7,501 bases of DNA, from the NCBI GenBank assembly GCA_019912905.1, contig JAIOHO010000276.1:1-7501 (forward strand), given 5' to 3'. The position numbers were made by a program, and so were the translations under genes. Below, one piece after another: positions 1-5,453 of the stretch. The DNA comes from Anaerolineae bacterium (GTDB lineage Bacteria > Chloroflexota > Anaerolineae > Aggregatilineales > Phototrophicaceae). Under the pieces are notes generated by a model that was not told where the DNA came from, did not search any database, and saw only the letters and a program-made list of their open reading frames with translations. Positions within the stretch are counted from its first letter, which is position 1; every line of letters begins with the position of its first letter.

Positions 1-230
1 ACCCTGTAGAGGGTGGAACCATCGGCTTCCGTGGACGTTTCAGTGGCGGTCGCTGGTGAAATGGGGGAGGGTGTGGGCGCTCGGGGTGCGCGAACCCGCA
101 GTGTCAGGGTAAGCTGGGGTATCTCAGTGGGAGCATCGACAAGCGCTGACTGACTGGTTAGACTGCATCCGGTTATCCAGACACAGATAACCAGGGTGCT
201 GAGTAGCGGTCGCCAGCCCCAATAGCCCAT
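1..230 (-). CDS. Secreted lipoprotein, N-terminal fragment (cut at left edge)
   Basis: The reading frame opens with ATG at 228-230 on the minus strand and runs off base 1, giving 76 complete codons plus a GT that must encode Val. Residues 1-22 form a lipoprotein signal peptide: an Arg at position 7, a hydrophobic stretch (LLSTLVICVWIT) and the lipobox I-T-G-C with Cys22 as the expected lipidation site. A Thr/Pro/Ala/Ser-rich low-complexity linker follows (about residues 34-70), as is common between the membrane anchor and a folded extracytoplasmic domain. The visible end reads S-T-L-Y-R-V, which resembles the start of a LysM repeat (Y-x-V-x-x-G-D-T), but the diagnostic part is outside the window, so that is only a guess. 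A GAGGGA stretch lies about 11 bases upstream of the start and a TATAAT box further up (280-285). It is divergent from pncC. The gene is too short for a product name; the lipoprotein call rests on the signal peptide. Confidence 0.7.
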   Translation of the reverse strand, partial: MGYWGWRPLLSTLVICVWITGCSLTSQSALVDAPTEIPQLTLTLRVRAPRAPTPSPISPATATETSTEADGSTLYR

Positions 231-279
231 TGTGACGGATTATCCCTCATTATCCCAAATGGGTGAGCACCTTTCCCAC

Positions 280-285
280 ATTATA
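280..285 (-). promoter_or_regulatory. Candidate -10 box for the lipoprotein gene
   Basis: On the minus strand 285-280 reads TATAAT, a perfect -10 hexamer, 49 bases upstream of the lipoprotein ATG. The only -35-like match, TTGATG at 311-306, is 20 bp away, longer than the usual 16-18. The call therefore rests mainly on the -10 box. Two copies of GGGATAAT, 10 bp apart (239-246 and 249-256), lie between this box and the start codon. Confidence 0.35.
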
Positions 286-371
286 GCGGTAACCGCGCAG
301 AATAGCATCAAGGGATTATGGGAATTTGGCGGCATTTGTTAGGATAAAATGATGAAATGTCAGGGGGGCAT

Positions 372-854
372 ATGTCCGAAACGTTAGAATCACAGGTGGG
401 CGCGGCGCTGCTGGCACACGGTTGGACGATCAGCACGGCGGAATCGTGTACTGGTGGGCTGGTGCTGCACCGGCTGACCAATATCCCGGGCAGTTCGGCT
501 TATGTGGCCGGGGGGATCGTCGCCTATTCCAATTCGGTCAAACAGACGGTGCTGCGGGTCAAGCAGGGCACGCTGCTGGCGCATGGTGCGGTCAGCGAAC
601 AGACAGCGCTCGAAATGGCCGCCGGGGTCCGCCAGCTTCTCAAAACCGATGTGGCGGTGAGTATTACCGGGATCGCCGGACCGGGCGGTGGCACTTCCGA
701 AAAACCGGTCGGTCTGACGTATATCGCTCTGGCCGGGCCGGATGATCTGCTGGTGGTCCAGCGCCATATCTGGGATGGCGACCGCCTGGCCGTCAAAAAT
801 GCCAGCGCCGAGGCCGCCTTGCAGCTTGTCCTCGACACGCTGAATGCCGCGTAA
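372..854 (+). CDS. pncC: NMN amidohydrolase PncC (CinA C-terminal domain protein)
   Basis: This 160-residue protein consists of only the CinA C-terminal domain, the length of stand-alone PncC enzymes. Known family members deamidate nicotinamide mononucleotide to nicotinate mononucleotide plus ammonia in the cytoplasm, recycling NAD breakdown products. Visible signatures, in order, are A-E-S-C-T-G-G at 23-29 (with the conserved active-site Ser25), a P-G-S-S motif near 39-42, Y-S-N at 52-54 followed by Lys57, H-G-A-V-S at 71-75, T-G-I-A-G-P-G-G-G-T at 99-108, K-P-V-G at 111-114 and a late G-D-R at 136-138. An in-frame ATG exists at 357, but the ATG at 372 is preferred because an AGGGGGG ribosome-binding site (362-368) sits just before it. 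A weak -10-like TAAAAT lies at 345-350. The N-terminal MoaB-like half of full CinA is absent, as in E. coli PncC. The TAA stop abuts the stop of the convergent DUF1232 gene. Confidence 0.95.
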   Translation: MSETLESQVGAALLAHGWTISTAESCTGGLVLHRLTNIPGSSAYVAGGIVAYSNSVKQTVLRVKQGTLLAHGAVSEQTALEMAAGVRQLLKTDVAVSITGIAGPGGGTSEKPVGLTYIALAGPDDLLVVQRHIWDGDRLAVKNASAEAALQLVLDTLNAA

Positions 855-1241
855 TCAGGTCGCAATTCCCACGAACCAGCGGATGGCAATCGCCGCCAGC
901 AGCAGCCAGAGCGCGACGATGACCACGGCGGCGGCCCTATTCACCGGTTTAGCCGCTTCCTGGTGCGCTTTTTTAAGGCTGTCGGCCCACACCTCGGGCG
1001 GGATCATCCGCACGGCCAGGATGATCCCCAGCGGGACGAGAATCAAATCATCCACATAACCCAGCACGGGGATAAAATCGGGAATAAGGTCGATCGGGCT
1101 GAAGGCATAGGCGACGACCAGCGCCGCCACGACCCGGGCATACCAGGGCGTTCGCGGGTCGCGATAGGCCAGATAAAGCGCAGTCGTCTGAGCTTTGAGC
1201 TGGCGGGCACGCTGTTTCCACGCGGCTGGGAAATGATTCAT
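855..1241 (-). CDS. DUF1232 (YkvA-like) small membrane protein
   Basis: This 128-residue protein carries the DUF1232 signature: Y-R-D-P-R-T-P-W at 26-33, then S-P-I-D-L-I-P-D-F-I-P-V-L-G-Y-V-D-D-L at 48-66, inside a hydrophobic region (about 36-80). A second hydrophobic segment (about 103-125, rich in Ala, Val, Leu and Trp) should form a C-terminal transmembrane helix. The first 20 residues are basic and amphipathic, so the N-terminus is probably cytoplasmic. The biochemical role of the family is not known. The frame stays open to 1367, adding 42 residues, but that stretch has no family similarity and begins at a TTG. The ATG at 1241 has a GAGGA ribosome-binding site about five bases upstream and starts where family proteins start, so I chose it. 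A strong promoter at 1373-1400 would give a leader of about 125 bases. The TGA stop (855-857) directly abuts the pncC stop. Confidence 0.88.
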   Translation of the reverse strand: MNHFPAAWKQRARQLKAQTTALYLAYRDPRTPWYARVVAALVVAYAFSPIDLIPDFIPVLGYVDDLILVPLGIILAVRMIPPEVWADSLKKAHQEAAKPVNRAAAVVIVALWLLLAAIAIRWFVGIAT

Positions 1242-1372
1242 CTTATCCTCATGCGCTGGACCAATCGGCTTAAAATCGGTCAGAATATACAGATTCACTG
1301 GCTGTCTTGGAGTCATGTTTGTAAAAAACAAATAAAAGGCGGTTGCTTTATGGGATGCTATGGTCAATAATC

Positions 1373-1400
1373 ATAATAAAACTCGTAATGCGAGTGTCAA
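1373..1400 (-). promoter_or_regulatory. Strong sigma70-type promoter for the DUF1232 gene, with a dyad in its spacer
   Basis: On the minus strand a perfect -35 TTGACA (1400-1395) is followed after 16 bp by TATTAT (1378-1373, five of six consensus bases). An alternative -10, TATGAT (1375-1370), would give a 19-bp spacer. The perfect inverted repeat ACTCG-N5-CGAGT occupies 1381-1395, that is, the spacer and the last base of the -35. A repressor operator would be expected in that position. With the 19-bp spacing it would also match the architecture of MerR-family activator sites. Which regulator, if any, binds is unknown. Confidence 0.6.
1381..1395. repeat. Perfect inverted repeat ACTCG-N5-CGAGT (possible operator)
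   Basis: The two 5-bp arms at 1381-1385 and 1391-1395 are exact reverse complements around the loop TAATG. The dyad lies wholly between the -35 and -10 elements of the leftward promoter, touching the last base of the -35. A 5-bp arm can occur by chance; its exact placement in the promoter is what makes it notable. Confidence 0.45.
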
Positions 1401-1447
1401 AGTTTATATGTTTCTGACATAACAGGTTTGTTAGAATCAGTAAGCAG

Positions 1448-1467
1448 ATGCCATCGAAACTTGGCAT
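1448..1467. repeat. Inverted repeat ATGCCA-N8-TGGCAT
   Basis: Exact 6-bp arms at 1448-1453 and 1462-1467 flank an 8-base loop, followed on the plus strand by GATTTT. As RNA it could be a weak hairpin; as DNA, a dyad for a dimeric regulator. It lies between the leftward promoter and the rightward promoter candidate, so it could serve either gene. Chance occurrence cannot be excluded. Confidence 0.35.
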
Positions 1468-1555
1468 GATTTTAACCTGCACTCAATATCCCTGTCCATA
1501 ATAGTGCTTAAGTAGAAATGGTGCAGGACGGTTGCGCCTTGTGCGTCCGCCTTGC

Positions 1556-1585
1556 GTGACATGTCCCTACTCGCAGCGGTATTAT
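1556..1585 (+). promoter_or_regulatory. Candidate promoter for the aldehyde dehydrogenase gene
   Basis: GTGACA at 1556-1561 (five of six to TTGACA) is spaced 18 bp from TATTAT at 1580-1585 (five of six). A perfect TATAAT at 1583-1588 overlaps the latter but would give a 21-bp spacer. Transcription would begin near 1592 and leave a leader of about 130 bases before the ATG at 1721. An AAGGAG at 1590-1595 has no start codon in reach and is probably incidental. Confidence 0.4.
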
Positions 1586-1720
1586 AATTAAGGAGCGCTG
1601 GGCATTAGCTGCGCGCCTGGAAGCATTGGATTGTAAGAATCATTTGACCTACTGCCTGAACAACCCTGGATAGCGAACAGGACCTACGACAGCGGCTTAA
1701 CGGAGCAGGAGCAGCGGTTT

Positions 1721-3169
1721 ATGATACGTGAGATGAATCCGATCCACCTGAATGCGCTGATGGATTATGTGGATGGGCAGAGCGTGACTCCGCTGGTCAA
1801 GCTGTCCGCCTCGGTCAGCAACCCGAATATGAATGAACCGCTCCAGCAGCAGCGTGCGACCAGCGACGCTTTTCTGGAGCAGGCGCTGGCCGCCGCCGCA
1901 CGGGTCCACCACACGGGGGCCTGGCGTTCGATTCCCTTTGAAGACCGCGCCCTGCTGCTCGAACAAATCGCCGATGACCTGGATGAACATCTGGAAGACC
2001 TGGCGCTGATCGAAGCGCTGACGACCGGGACAGTGATTCGCCAGGCGCGGGCGCTGGTGCGTCTGGTTCCGCTGGCGTTTCGTCAGGCGGCGAAGCAGTC
2101 GCGTTTTGCCTCTAAGCCGCTGGCGCTGTCCAATCAGGTGACGGTCGAACGGATTCCCTGGGGACCGGTGGCTCTGATCACGCCCTGGAGCGCGTCCAGC
2201 ATTTCCGTGGCGCAAAAGGTTGCCAGCGCCCTGGCTGCGGGCTGTCCGGTGATCCTCAAACCTTCCGAATGGGCACCGCACACCAGTGGTATTCTGGCGG
2301 ATGTAATCGCTCGGCATGACCTGCCGACAGGCACATTCCAACTGGTGCATGGCAGCTCGGAAGTGGGCATGAAGCTGATTTCGGATGCGCGCATCAAGGC
2401 CGTATCGATGACCGGCGGGCAGGGCGCAGGGCGTGCGGTGGCGCTGGCCTGTGCTGCCCACATGAAGCCGGTTCAGCTTGAACTGGGCGGGCTGAATCAG
2501 ATGATCGTGCTGGAAGATGCCGACCTCGATGCGGCGGCAGAAGGCGTGGTCAGCGCATTGATCACCCTGAACGGGCAGTGGTGCCGGGGGATGAGCCGCC
2601 TGCTGGTCCACCGCAGCCGCTACACCGCCCTGCTGATGCGTGTGCTGGAACGTCTGGAAGCGGTGACGATCGGCGATTCGCTGTCCCCTGACAGTGATAT
2701 GGGGCCGCTCATTCACGCGGCACATTTGCAGCAGGTCCTGGGTCAGCGCGACCGCCTGATGGCCGCCGGGGGGATCGTCCATGAACCGACCCGCATGCCC
2801 GATATGCCCGGCTATTTTATGGAACCGGCCTTAATTACCAACTGCCAGCCAGCCGACACCCTCGATGAGATTTTCGGGCCGGTTGCCACGGTGCACATGT
2901 TCAAAGATGATGCCGAGGCTATTAAACTGGTGAACCGGGCCGAGTCCGGCGTGATCTGTTATCTCTATGCGGAGGATGAGGCACGCGCCAGGGCGGTTGC
3001 GCAGGCGCTGGAAGTTACCAATGTCGCGATCAATGGGGTTAGCCTGCTTGGTTTGCACCCCCAGGCACCGCGCACCAGTTGGGGTTCCAGCGGACTGGGA
3101 GAAAGTGGCACCATCGAGACGCTGCGCTTCTTCACCGGAGGCCGTGCCATCGGCATCGCCGGCGGCTAA
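1721..3169 (+). CDS. Aldehyde dehydrogenase family protein, divergent active site
   Basis: The 482-residue protein has the full length of the NAD(P)-dependent aldehyde dehydrogenase superfamily, whose members oxidise aldehydes to acids in the cytoplasm. Landmarks are I-T-P-W-S at 153-157, cofactor-binding K-P-S-E at 180-183, M-T-G-G at 230-233, general-base L-E-L-G-G at 253-257 (Glu254), catalytic G-Q-W-C at 285-288 (Cys288) and E-I-F-G-P at 383-387. The Glu-Cys spacing of 34 residues equals the canonical E268-C302 spacing. Several normally conserved positions differ. The oxyanion-hole Asn (canonical P-W-N, N169) is Ser157, the Lys of E-L-G-G-K is Leu258, F-T-G-S is M-T-G-G, and the usual F-G-G-x-K-x-S-G near the C-terminus is shortened to W-G-S-S-G (454-458). 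The substrate cannot be predicted. The start is set by AGGAG at 1707-1711; the ATG at 1733 is poorer. The gene stands alone and ends 8 bp from the convergent DUF1684 gene. Confidence 0.93.
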   Translation: MIREMNPIHLNALMDYVDGQSVTPLVKLSASVSNPNMNEPLQQQRATSDAFLEQALAAAARVHHTGAWRSIPFEDRALLLEQIADDLDEHLEDLALIEALTTGTVIRQARALVRLVPLAFRQAAKQSRFASKPLALSNQVTVERIPWGPVALITPWSASSISVAQKVASALAAGCPVILKPSEWAPHTSGILADVIARHDLPTGTFQLVHGSSEVGMKLISDARIKAVSMTGGQGAGRAVALACAAHMKPVQLELGGLNQMIVLEDADLDAAAEGVVSALITLNGQWCRGMSRLLVHRSRYTALLMRVLERLEAVTIGDSLSPDSDMGPLIHAAHLQQVLGQRDRLMAAGGIVHEPTRMPDMPGYFMEPALITNCQPADTLDEIFGPVATVHMFKDDAEAIKLVNRAESGVICYLYAEDEARARAVAQALEVTNVAINGVSLLGLHPQAPRTSWGSSGLGESGTIETLRFFTGGRAIGIAGG

Positions 3170-3177
3170 ACGGGCGC

Positions 3178-3777
3178 TCAGGCCAGGCGTTCGCCGACCG
3201 GGATGGGAAAGTCTAACCAGTTTTCAGGCGGGGCCAGCGGGCATACCCAGCGTGGATTGTAGGCGCACGAAGGGTGATAGGCATAGTTGAAGTCAAGCAC
3301 GATGGTGTCCGTCGTCGTCCCCAGGTCCGCCCCTTTGAGGGTGTCGTAGAGGTAGCGCCCGGCCCCGTAGGTTGTAGCGCGGTTTGTCGCATCGCGAAAC
3401 GGCAGAAATACCCCGCCGCCGTAGCCCATAATCCAGAAGAGACTCAGCCTGCCGGTTCCGGTGGGCAGCTCGAATGTCACCTGCGCAAAACGGCGGTAGG
3501 CGATGTGCCCATCCGCGCCGATTTCACCCTCGTAAAGTTTGTCTTCGACGGCACGGTCGATGCGTGTAACCACACGGTAGTCCGGGTCATAGGCGTAGTA
3601 GCGTAAACCCGTAAAGGTGGCTTTTTGCGCAGCATCCAGCGCCGACTGGGGATGACTGCGGAACAGGTCATCGCGCCCCTGCCGCCAATGTGCCCAGGCC
3701 GCCGGGTCGCCGTGGGCAGCGCGCACCTGCTGGTAGAGTTCAAACACCCGCCGCCGGTAATCGAGCAGTTCCAGCAT
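3178..3777 (-). CDS. DUF1684 family protein
   Basis: The protein has 199 residues, with no signal peptide or membrane segment, so it is probably cytoplasmic. The DUF1684 pattern is complete. An N-terminal W-R-x-x-R-D-D-L-F-R (31-40) leads into H-P-Q-S-A-L (42-47). F-T-G-L-R-Y-Y (55-61) is followed by D-P-x-Y-R. F-R-D-A-T-N (127-132) precedes G-A-G-R-Y-L (138-143). The C-terminal hallmark runs L-D-F-N-x-A-Y-x-P-S-C-A-Y-N (161-174), then C-P-L-A-P-P-E-N-W-L (179-188). Conserved Cys171, Cys179 and several aromatic residues suggest a structural core or binding site, but no biochemical activity is established for the family. The start lies 5 bp after the holB stop and has only a weak GGGA-like site, so translation probably depends on ribosomes finishing holB. 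It is the last gene of the leftward unit. No clear terminator is visible in the 8-bp gap to the convergent aldehyde dehydrogenase stop. Confidence 0.92.
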   Translation of the reverse strand: MLELLDYRRRVFELYQQVRAAHGDPAAWAHWRQGRDDLFRSHPQSALDAAQKATFTGLRYYAYDPDYRVVTRIDRAVEDKLYEGEIGADGHIAYRRFAQVTFELPTGTGRLSLFWIMGYGGGVFLPFRDATNRATTYGAGRYLYDTLKGADLGTTTDTIVLDFNYAYHPSCAYNPRWVCPLAPPENWLDFPIPVGERLA

Positions 3778-3782
3778 GGGGC

Positions 3783-4787
3783 TTATTCCCGCCGTAAACC
3801 CGGATAATCCAGAAACATGATTTCCAGCGCCAGCCGCACGTTGAGGTTGTAGCGCAGCGTATCCAGCAGGGTGCGCGTCGCCCGCAGCGCCTGGACGACC
3901 TCGTCCGGTGTCAGGTGGATGGCGAACTGCTGCAAGCTGACGAGCCGGTCACTGTTGGCCGGGGAGACGCGGCCCTCGCGGGTGAGCAGCAGCAGGTCAC
4001 GCCAGTAGGTCTGCCACAATTCCAGTATGGGTCCCAGTGCCAGCTTGTCTTTGCCCAGGTCCTGGGCCAGTTCGAAACGTCCGGCTCGGTCGCGCTGGAT
4101 GCAGGCTTCCAGGGTATCCAGCGCCCAATCCCGCTGTTCGAGCAGGGTCGGGTCCTGGAGCGCGCAGATCGCCCAGCCGATGCGCCCGCCGCTGAGTCGC
4201 GCCAGCAGTTCGGCATAATCGGCATCCGCGCCATAGTGCGCGACCAGCACGTCGCGGATGAGCGCCAGCGACACAGGGCGCAGGTTCAGGATCTGGCTGC
4301 GGCTGAGGATCGTCGGCAGCAGCGCTTCCACATGGGTCGCCGTCAGAATGAGGATCGCGGATGGGGATGGCTCCTCCAGCGTTTTGAGCAGGGCATCCTG
4401 GGCACGCGGCTGTGCCTGATCGAAGGACTCGAACAGCGCGATCCGGTAGCGGGTCTCGAAGGGTTTCATCGACAGCCCGCGCATGACTGAGCGGATGGAA
4501 TCGATTTTTAAGGTGCCGGTCGTCGAGTCCTGCTCTGAGTAGAGCATATCGGGGTGATTGCGGCTCATGACCAGATGGCAGGAGCGGCACTGAAGGCATG
4601 GACGCACGGATTCATCCGGGTGCGTGCAGTTGAGCGCCAGGGCGAAGGCATGGGCCAGCGTGTTCTTGCCAATCGAATCGGTGCCGGTGATCAGGTAGGC
4701 ATGGCGCACTCGCCCATAGGCGATGCTCTTGGCAAGCTGCGCCACCGCCCAATCATGCCCATAAACCGGCCAGCCGTAATCGCTCAT
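3783..4787 (-). CDS. holB: DNA polymerase III subunit delta' (clamp loader)
   Basis: This 334-residue AAA+ family protein matches the length of delta', the stator subunit of the clamp loader that opens the sliding clamp and loads it on primed DNA. Visible features are an N-terminal V-Y-G-H-D region (8-12), R-H-A-Y-L-I-T-G (28-35) leading into a P-loop remnant G-x4-G-K-N-T (35-43), and a four-Cys zinc module (Cys54, 64, 67, 70), spaced much as in E. coli delta'. Then come F-E-S-F-D-Q-A (119-125) in the Walker B position, D-A-L-L-K-T-L-E-E-P (131-140) and sensor-1 I-L-T-A-T (147-151). The arginine-finger motif, usually S-R-C, is S-R-S at 162-164. The degenerate P-loop fits delta' generally not being an ATPase. 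Residues 220-334 form the C-terminal oligomerisation domain. The start codon overlaps the stop of the DinB-like gene as ATGA. A longer in-frame opening back to 4910 reads through that gene and is rejected. The usual neighbour tmk is absent here. Confidence 0.93.
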   Translation of the reverse strand: MSDYGWPVYGHDWAVAQLAKSIAYGRVRHAYLITGTDSIGKNTLAHAFALALNCTHPDESVRPCLQCRSCHLVMSRNHPDMLYSEQDSTTGTLKIDSIRSVMRGLSMKPFETRYRIALFESFDQAQPRAQDALLKTLEEPSPSAILILTATHVEALLPTILSRSQILNLRPVSLALIRDVLVAHYGADADYAELLARLSGGRIGWAICALQDPTLLEQRDWALDTLEACIQRDRAGRFELAQDLGKDKLALGPILELWQTYWRDLLLLTREGRVSPANSDRLVSLQQFAIHLTPDEVVQALRATRTLLDTLRYNLNVRLALEIMFLDYPGLRRE

Positions 4788-5260
4788 GATCTGGCAGCCA
4801 GTGTCCGTTGAATCTGGTCGATGTGCGCCGCGCCGTGATTGGCGTAGGTATTGAGGAAGCCTTCGACCGTGACCGTTCCGGCTTCGGGGTGATTCACCGG
4901 GCGCAGCCACTGGTCATCGCTCAGGCTTTCCCACAGCACGCACCAGCGTTCATGCAGCCCCCGGAGGATCGCCAGCGAGCTTTCGACCGGGAGATCGTGC
5001 GAATCGGCGGTTTCGGCCCATAATTCCTGATGATAGGTCTTGATCGTTGGAACATGTTCGGTCAGCGCCAGTTTGACGCGGATAAAGGCGTTCATGTGCG
5101 AATCAGCAACGTGATGGACATTTTGCGCGACGGTCCATTCACCATCGAGATAGGCGGTATGCAGGTCGGCCTCGCTCAGGCCCGTGACCAGTGCAGCCAG
5201 TTCATCGGGAAAGCGGCGGATCGCCTCAATCTTCTGCTGTCGTTCTGCTGCCGTGAACAT
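4784..5260 (-). CDS. DinB/YfiT-like putative metal-dependent protein
   Basis: The protein has 158 residues and the four-helix DinB_2 layout, closest in pattern to Bacillus YfiT/BstA (bacillithiol S-transferase). Its signature G-E-W-T-V-x-Q-N-V-H-H-V-A-D-S-H is followed by N-A-F-I-R-x-K-L-A-L-T-E and P-T-I-K-x-Y, then a C-terminal N-H-G-A-A-H. Counting from the Met at 5260, His49, His142 and His146 have the 93- and 4-residue spacing of the three metal-binding histidines of YfiT. Family members are thiol-dependent transferases or remain uncharacterised; substrate and thiol cannot be read from sequence. Two adjacent ATGs follow an AGGAGG (5265-5270). The ATG at 5263 is only one base from it, so the ATG at 5260, four bases away, is preferred. 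This is the first gene of a leftward unit with holB and the DUF1684 gene, and its TGA overlaps the holB ATG. Confidence 0.88.
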   Translation of the reverse strand: MFTAAERQQKIEAIRRFPDELAALVTGLSEADLHTAYLDGEWTVAQNVHHVADSHMNAFIRVKLALTEHVPTIKTYHQELWAETADSHDLPVESSLAILRGLHERWCVLWESLSDDQWLRPVNHPEAGTVTVEGFLNTYANHGAAHIDQIQRTLAARS

Positions 5261-5264
5261 CATT

Positions 5265-5270
5265 CCTCCT
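5265..5270 (-). promoter_or_regulatory. Consensus ribosome-binding site AGGAGG
   Basis: The minus strand reads AGGAGG, the full Shine-Dalgarno core, and is the strongest such site in the window. It sits 1 base before the ATG at 5263 and 4 bases before the ATG at 5260, so it decides for the second ATG. A weak TATGAT at 5278-5273 is too close to it to serve as a normal -10. Confidence 0.6.
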
Positions 5271-5320
5271 CAATCATATACCTGACGTATGGATCGCTTT
5301 TGATCCCGGTGGATAGCCGA

Positions 5321-5370
5321 GACCTCGCCTTAAATCCCTCCCCAAATCCGGGGCGGGACTTTCAACCCCC
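5321..5370. repeat. Hairpin-forming element resembling a dispersed intergenic repeat
   Basis: TCCCTCCCC (5335-5343) and GGGGCGGGA (5350-5358) form a 9-bp stem with one mismatch around a 6-base loop. The flanks read TTAAA on the left and CTTTCAACCCCC on the right. From memory, very similar AAAGTCCC...GGGATTTA hairpins recur between genes in Chloroflexota and cyanobacteria; that is recall, not a search. Read leftward, the stem is followed by only TTTAA, so it is at best a weak terminator for the acetyltransferase gene. A second perfect palindrome, CCTGCGCAGG, lies at 5436-5445, 8 bases past that gene's stop. The rest of the 5264-5453 gap shows nothing I can name beyond a 5-bp hairpin (GGATC/GATCC) at 5291-5306. 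Confidence 0.4.
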
Positions 5371-5453
5371 AAGTCATGCAAGAGGCTTGGCCGTCCGCAA
5401 CGATAGACCCACGAACGATGCGTCACTGCCGTATGCCTGCGCAGGGCCGCCGC

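Larger units (their letters stand above)
1242..1720. other. Long divergent intergenic region, 479 bp
   Basis: This gap separates the divergent DUF1232 and aldehyde dehydrogenase genes and is visibly richer in A+T than its surroundings, especially 1310-1480. I see no convincing gene in it. It contains the leftward promoter with a dyad at 1373-1400, an inverted repeat at 1448-1467 and a rightward promoter candidate at 1556-1585. A further rightward extended -10 match (TG-T-TAGAAT at 1429-1437) lacks a -35. A short T-run hairpin (TTTGT/ACAAA, about 1319-1334) falls in the DUF1232 leader. Frames with 15-35 open codons exist but lack a start codon with a ribosome-binding site. No tRNA-like or known riboswitch pattern was recognised. 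Confidence 0.6.

Noticed and set aside
1242..1367. A 42-residue N-terminal extension of the DUF1232 protein starting at a TTG.
   Set aside because: It has no family similarity and a poor start. A good ribosome-binding site precedes the ATG at 1241, and the promoter at 1373-1400 would place the TTG at the transcription start.
1560..1670. A protein-like open stretch of about 35 codons in the gap before the aldehyde dehydrogenase, with an AAGGAG just inside it.
   Set aside because: It has no ATG, GTG or TTG at a workable distance and no recognised similarity. Probably chance.
1697..2782. A 361-codon open frame on the minus strand opposite the aldehyde dehydrogenase gene.
   Set aside because: Its translation is rich in Arg, His, Gln and Pro with no recognisable motif, as expected for the antisense of a GC-rich gene. 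The plus-strand frame has clear family motifs throughout.
3160..3180. A possible bidirectional terminator between the aldehyde dehydrogenase and DUF1684 stops.
   Set aside because: GC-rich short palindromes such as GCCGGC are present, but there is no clear stem followed by a T-tract.
3915..4490. A 191-codon plus-strand open frame antisense to holB.
   Set aside because: No motif, and a biased composition rich in Gln, Arg and Gly. holB on the other strand is unambiguous.
4788..4910. A 41-residue N-terminal extension of holB.
   Set aside because: It reads through the 3' end of the DinB-like gene in another frame and has no delta' similarity. The ATG at 4787 forms a typical ATGA overlap.
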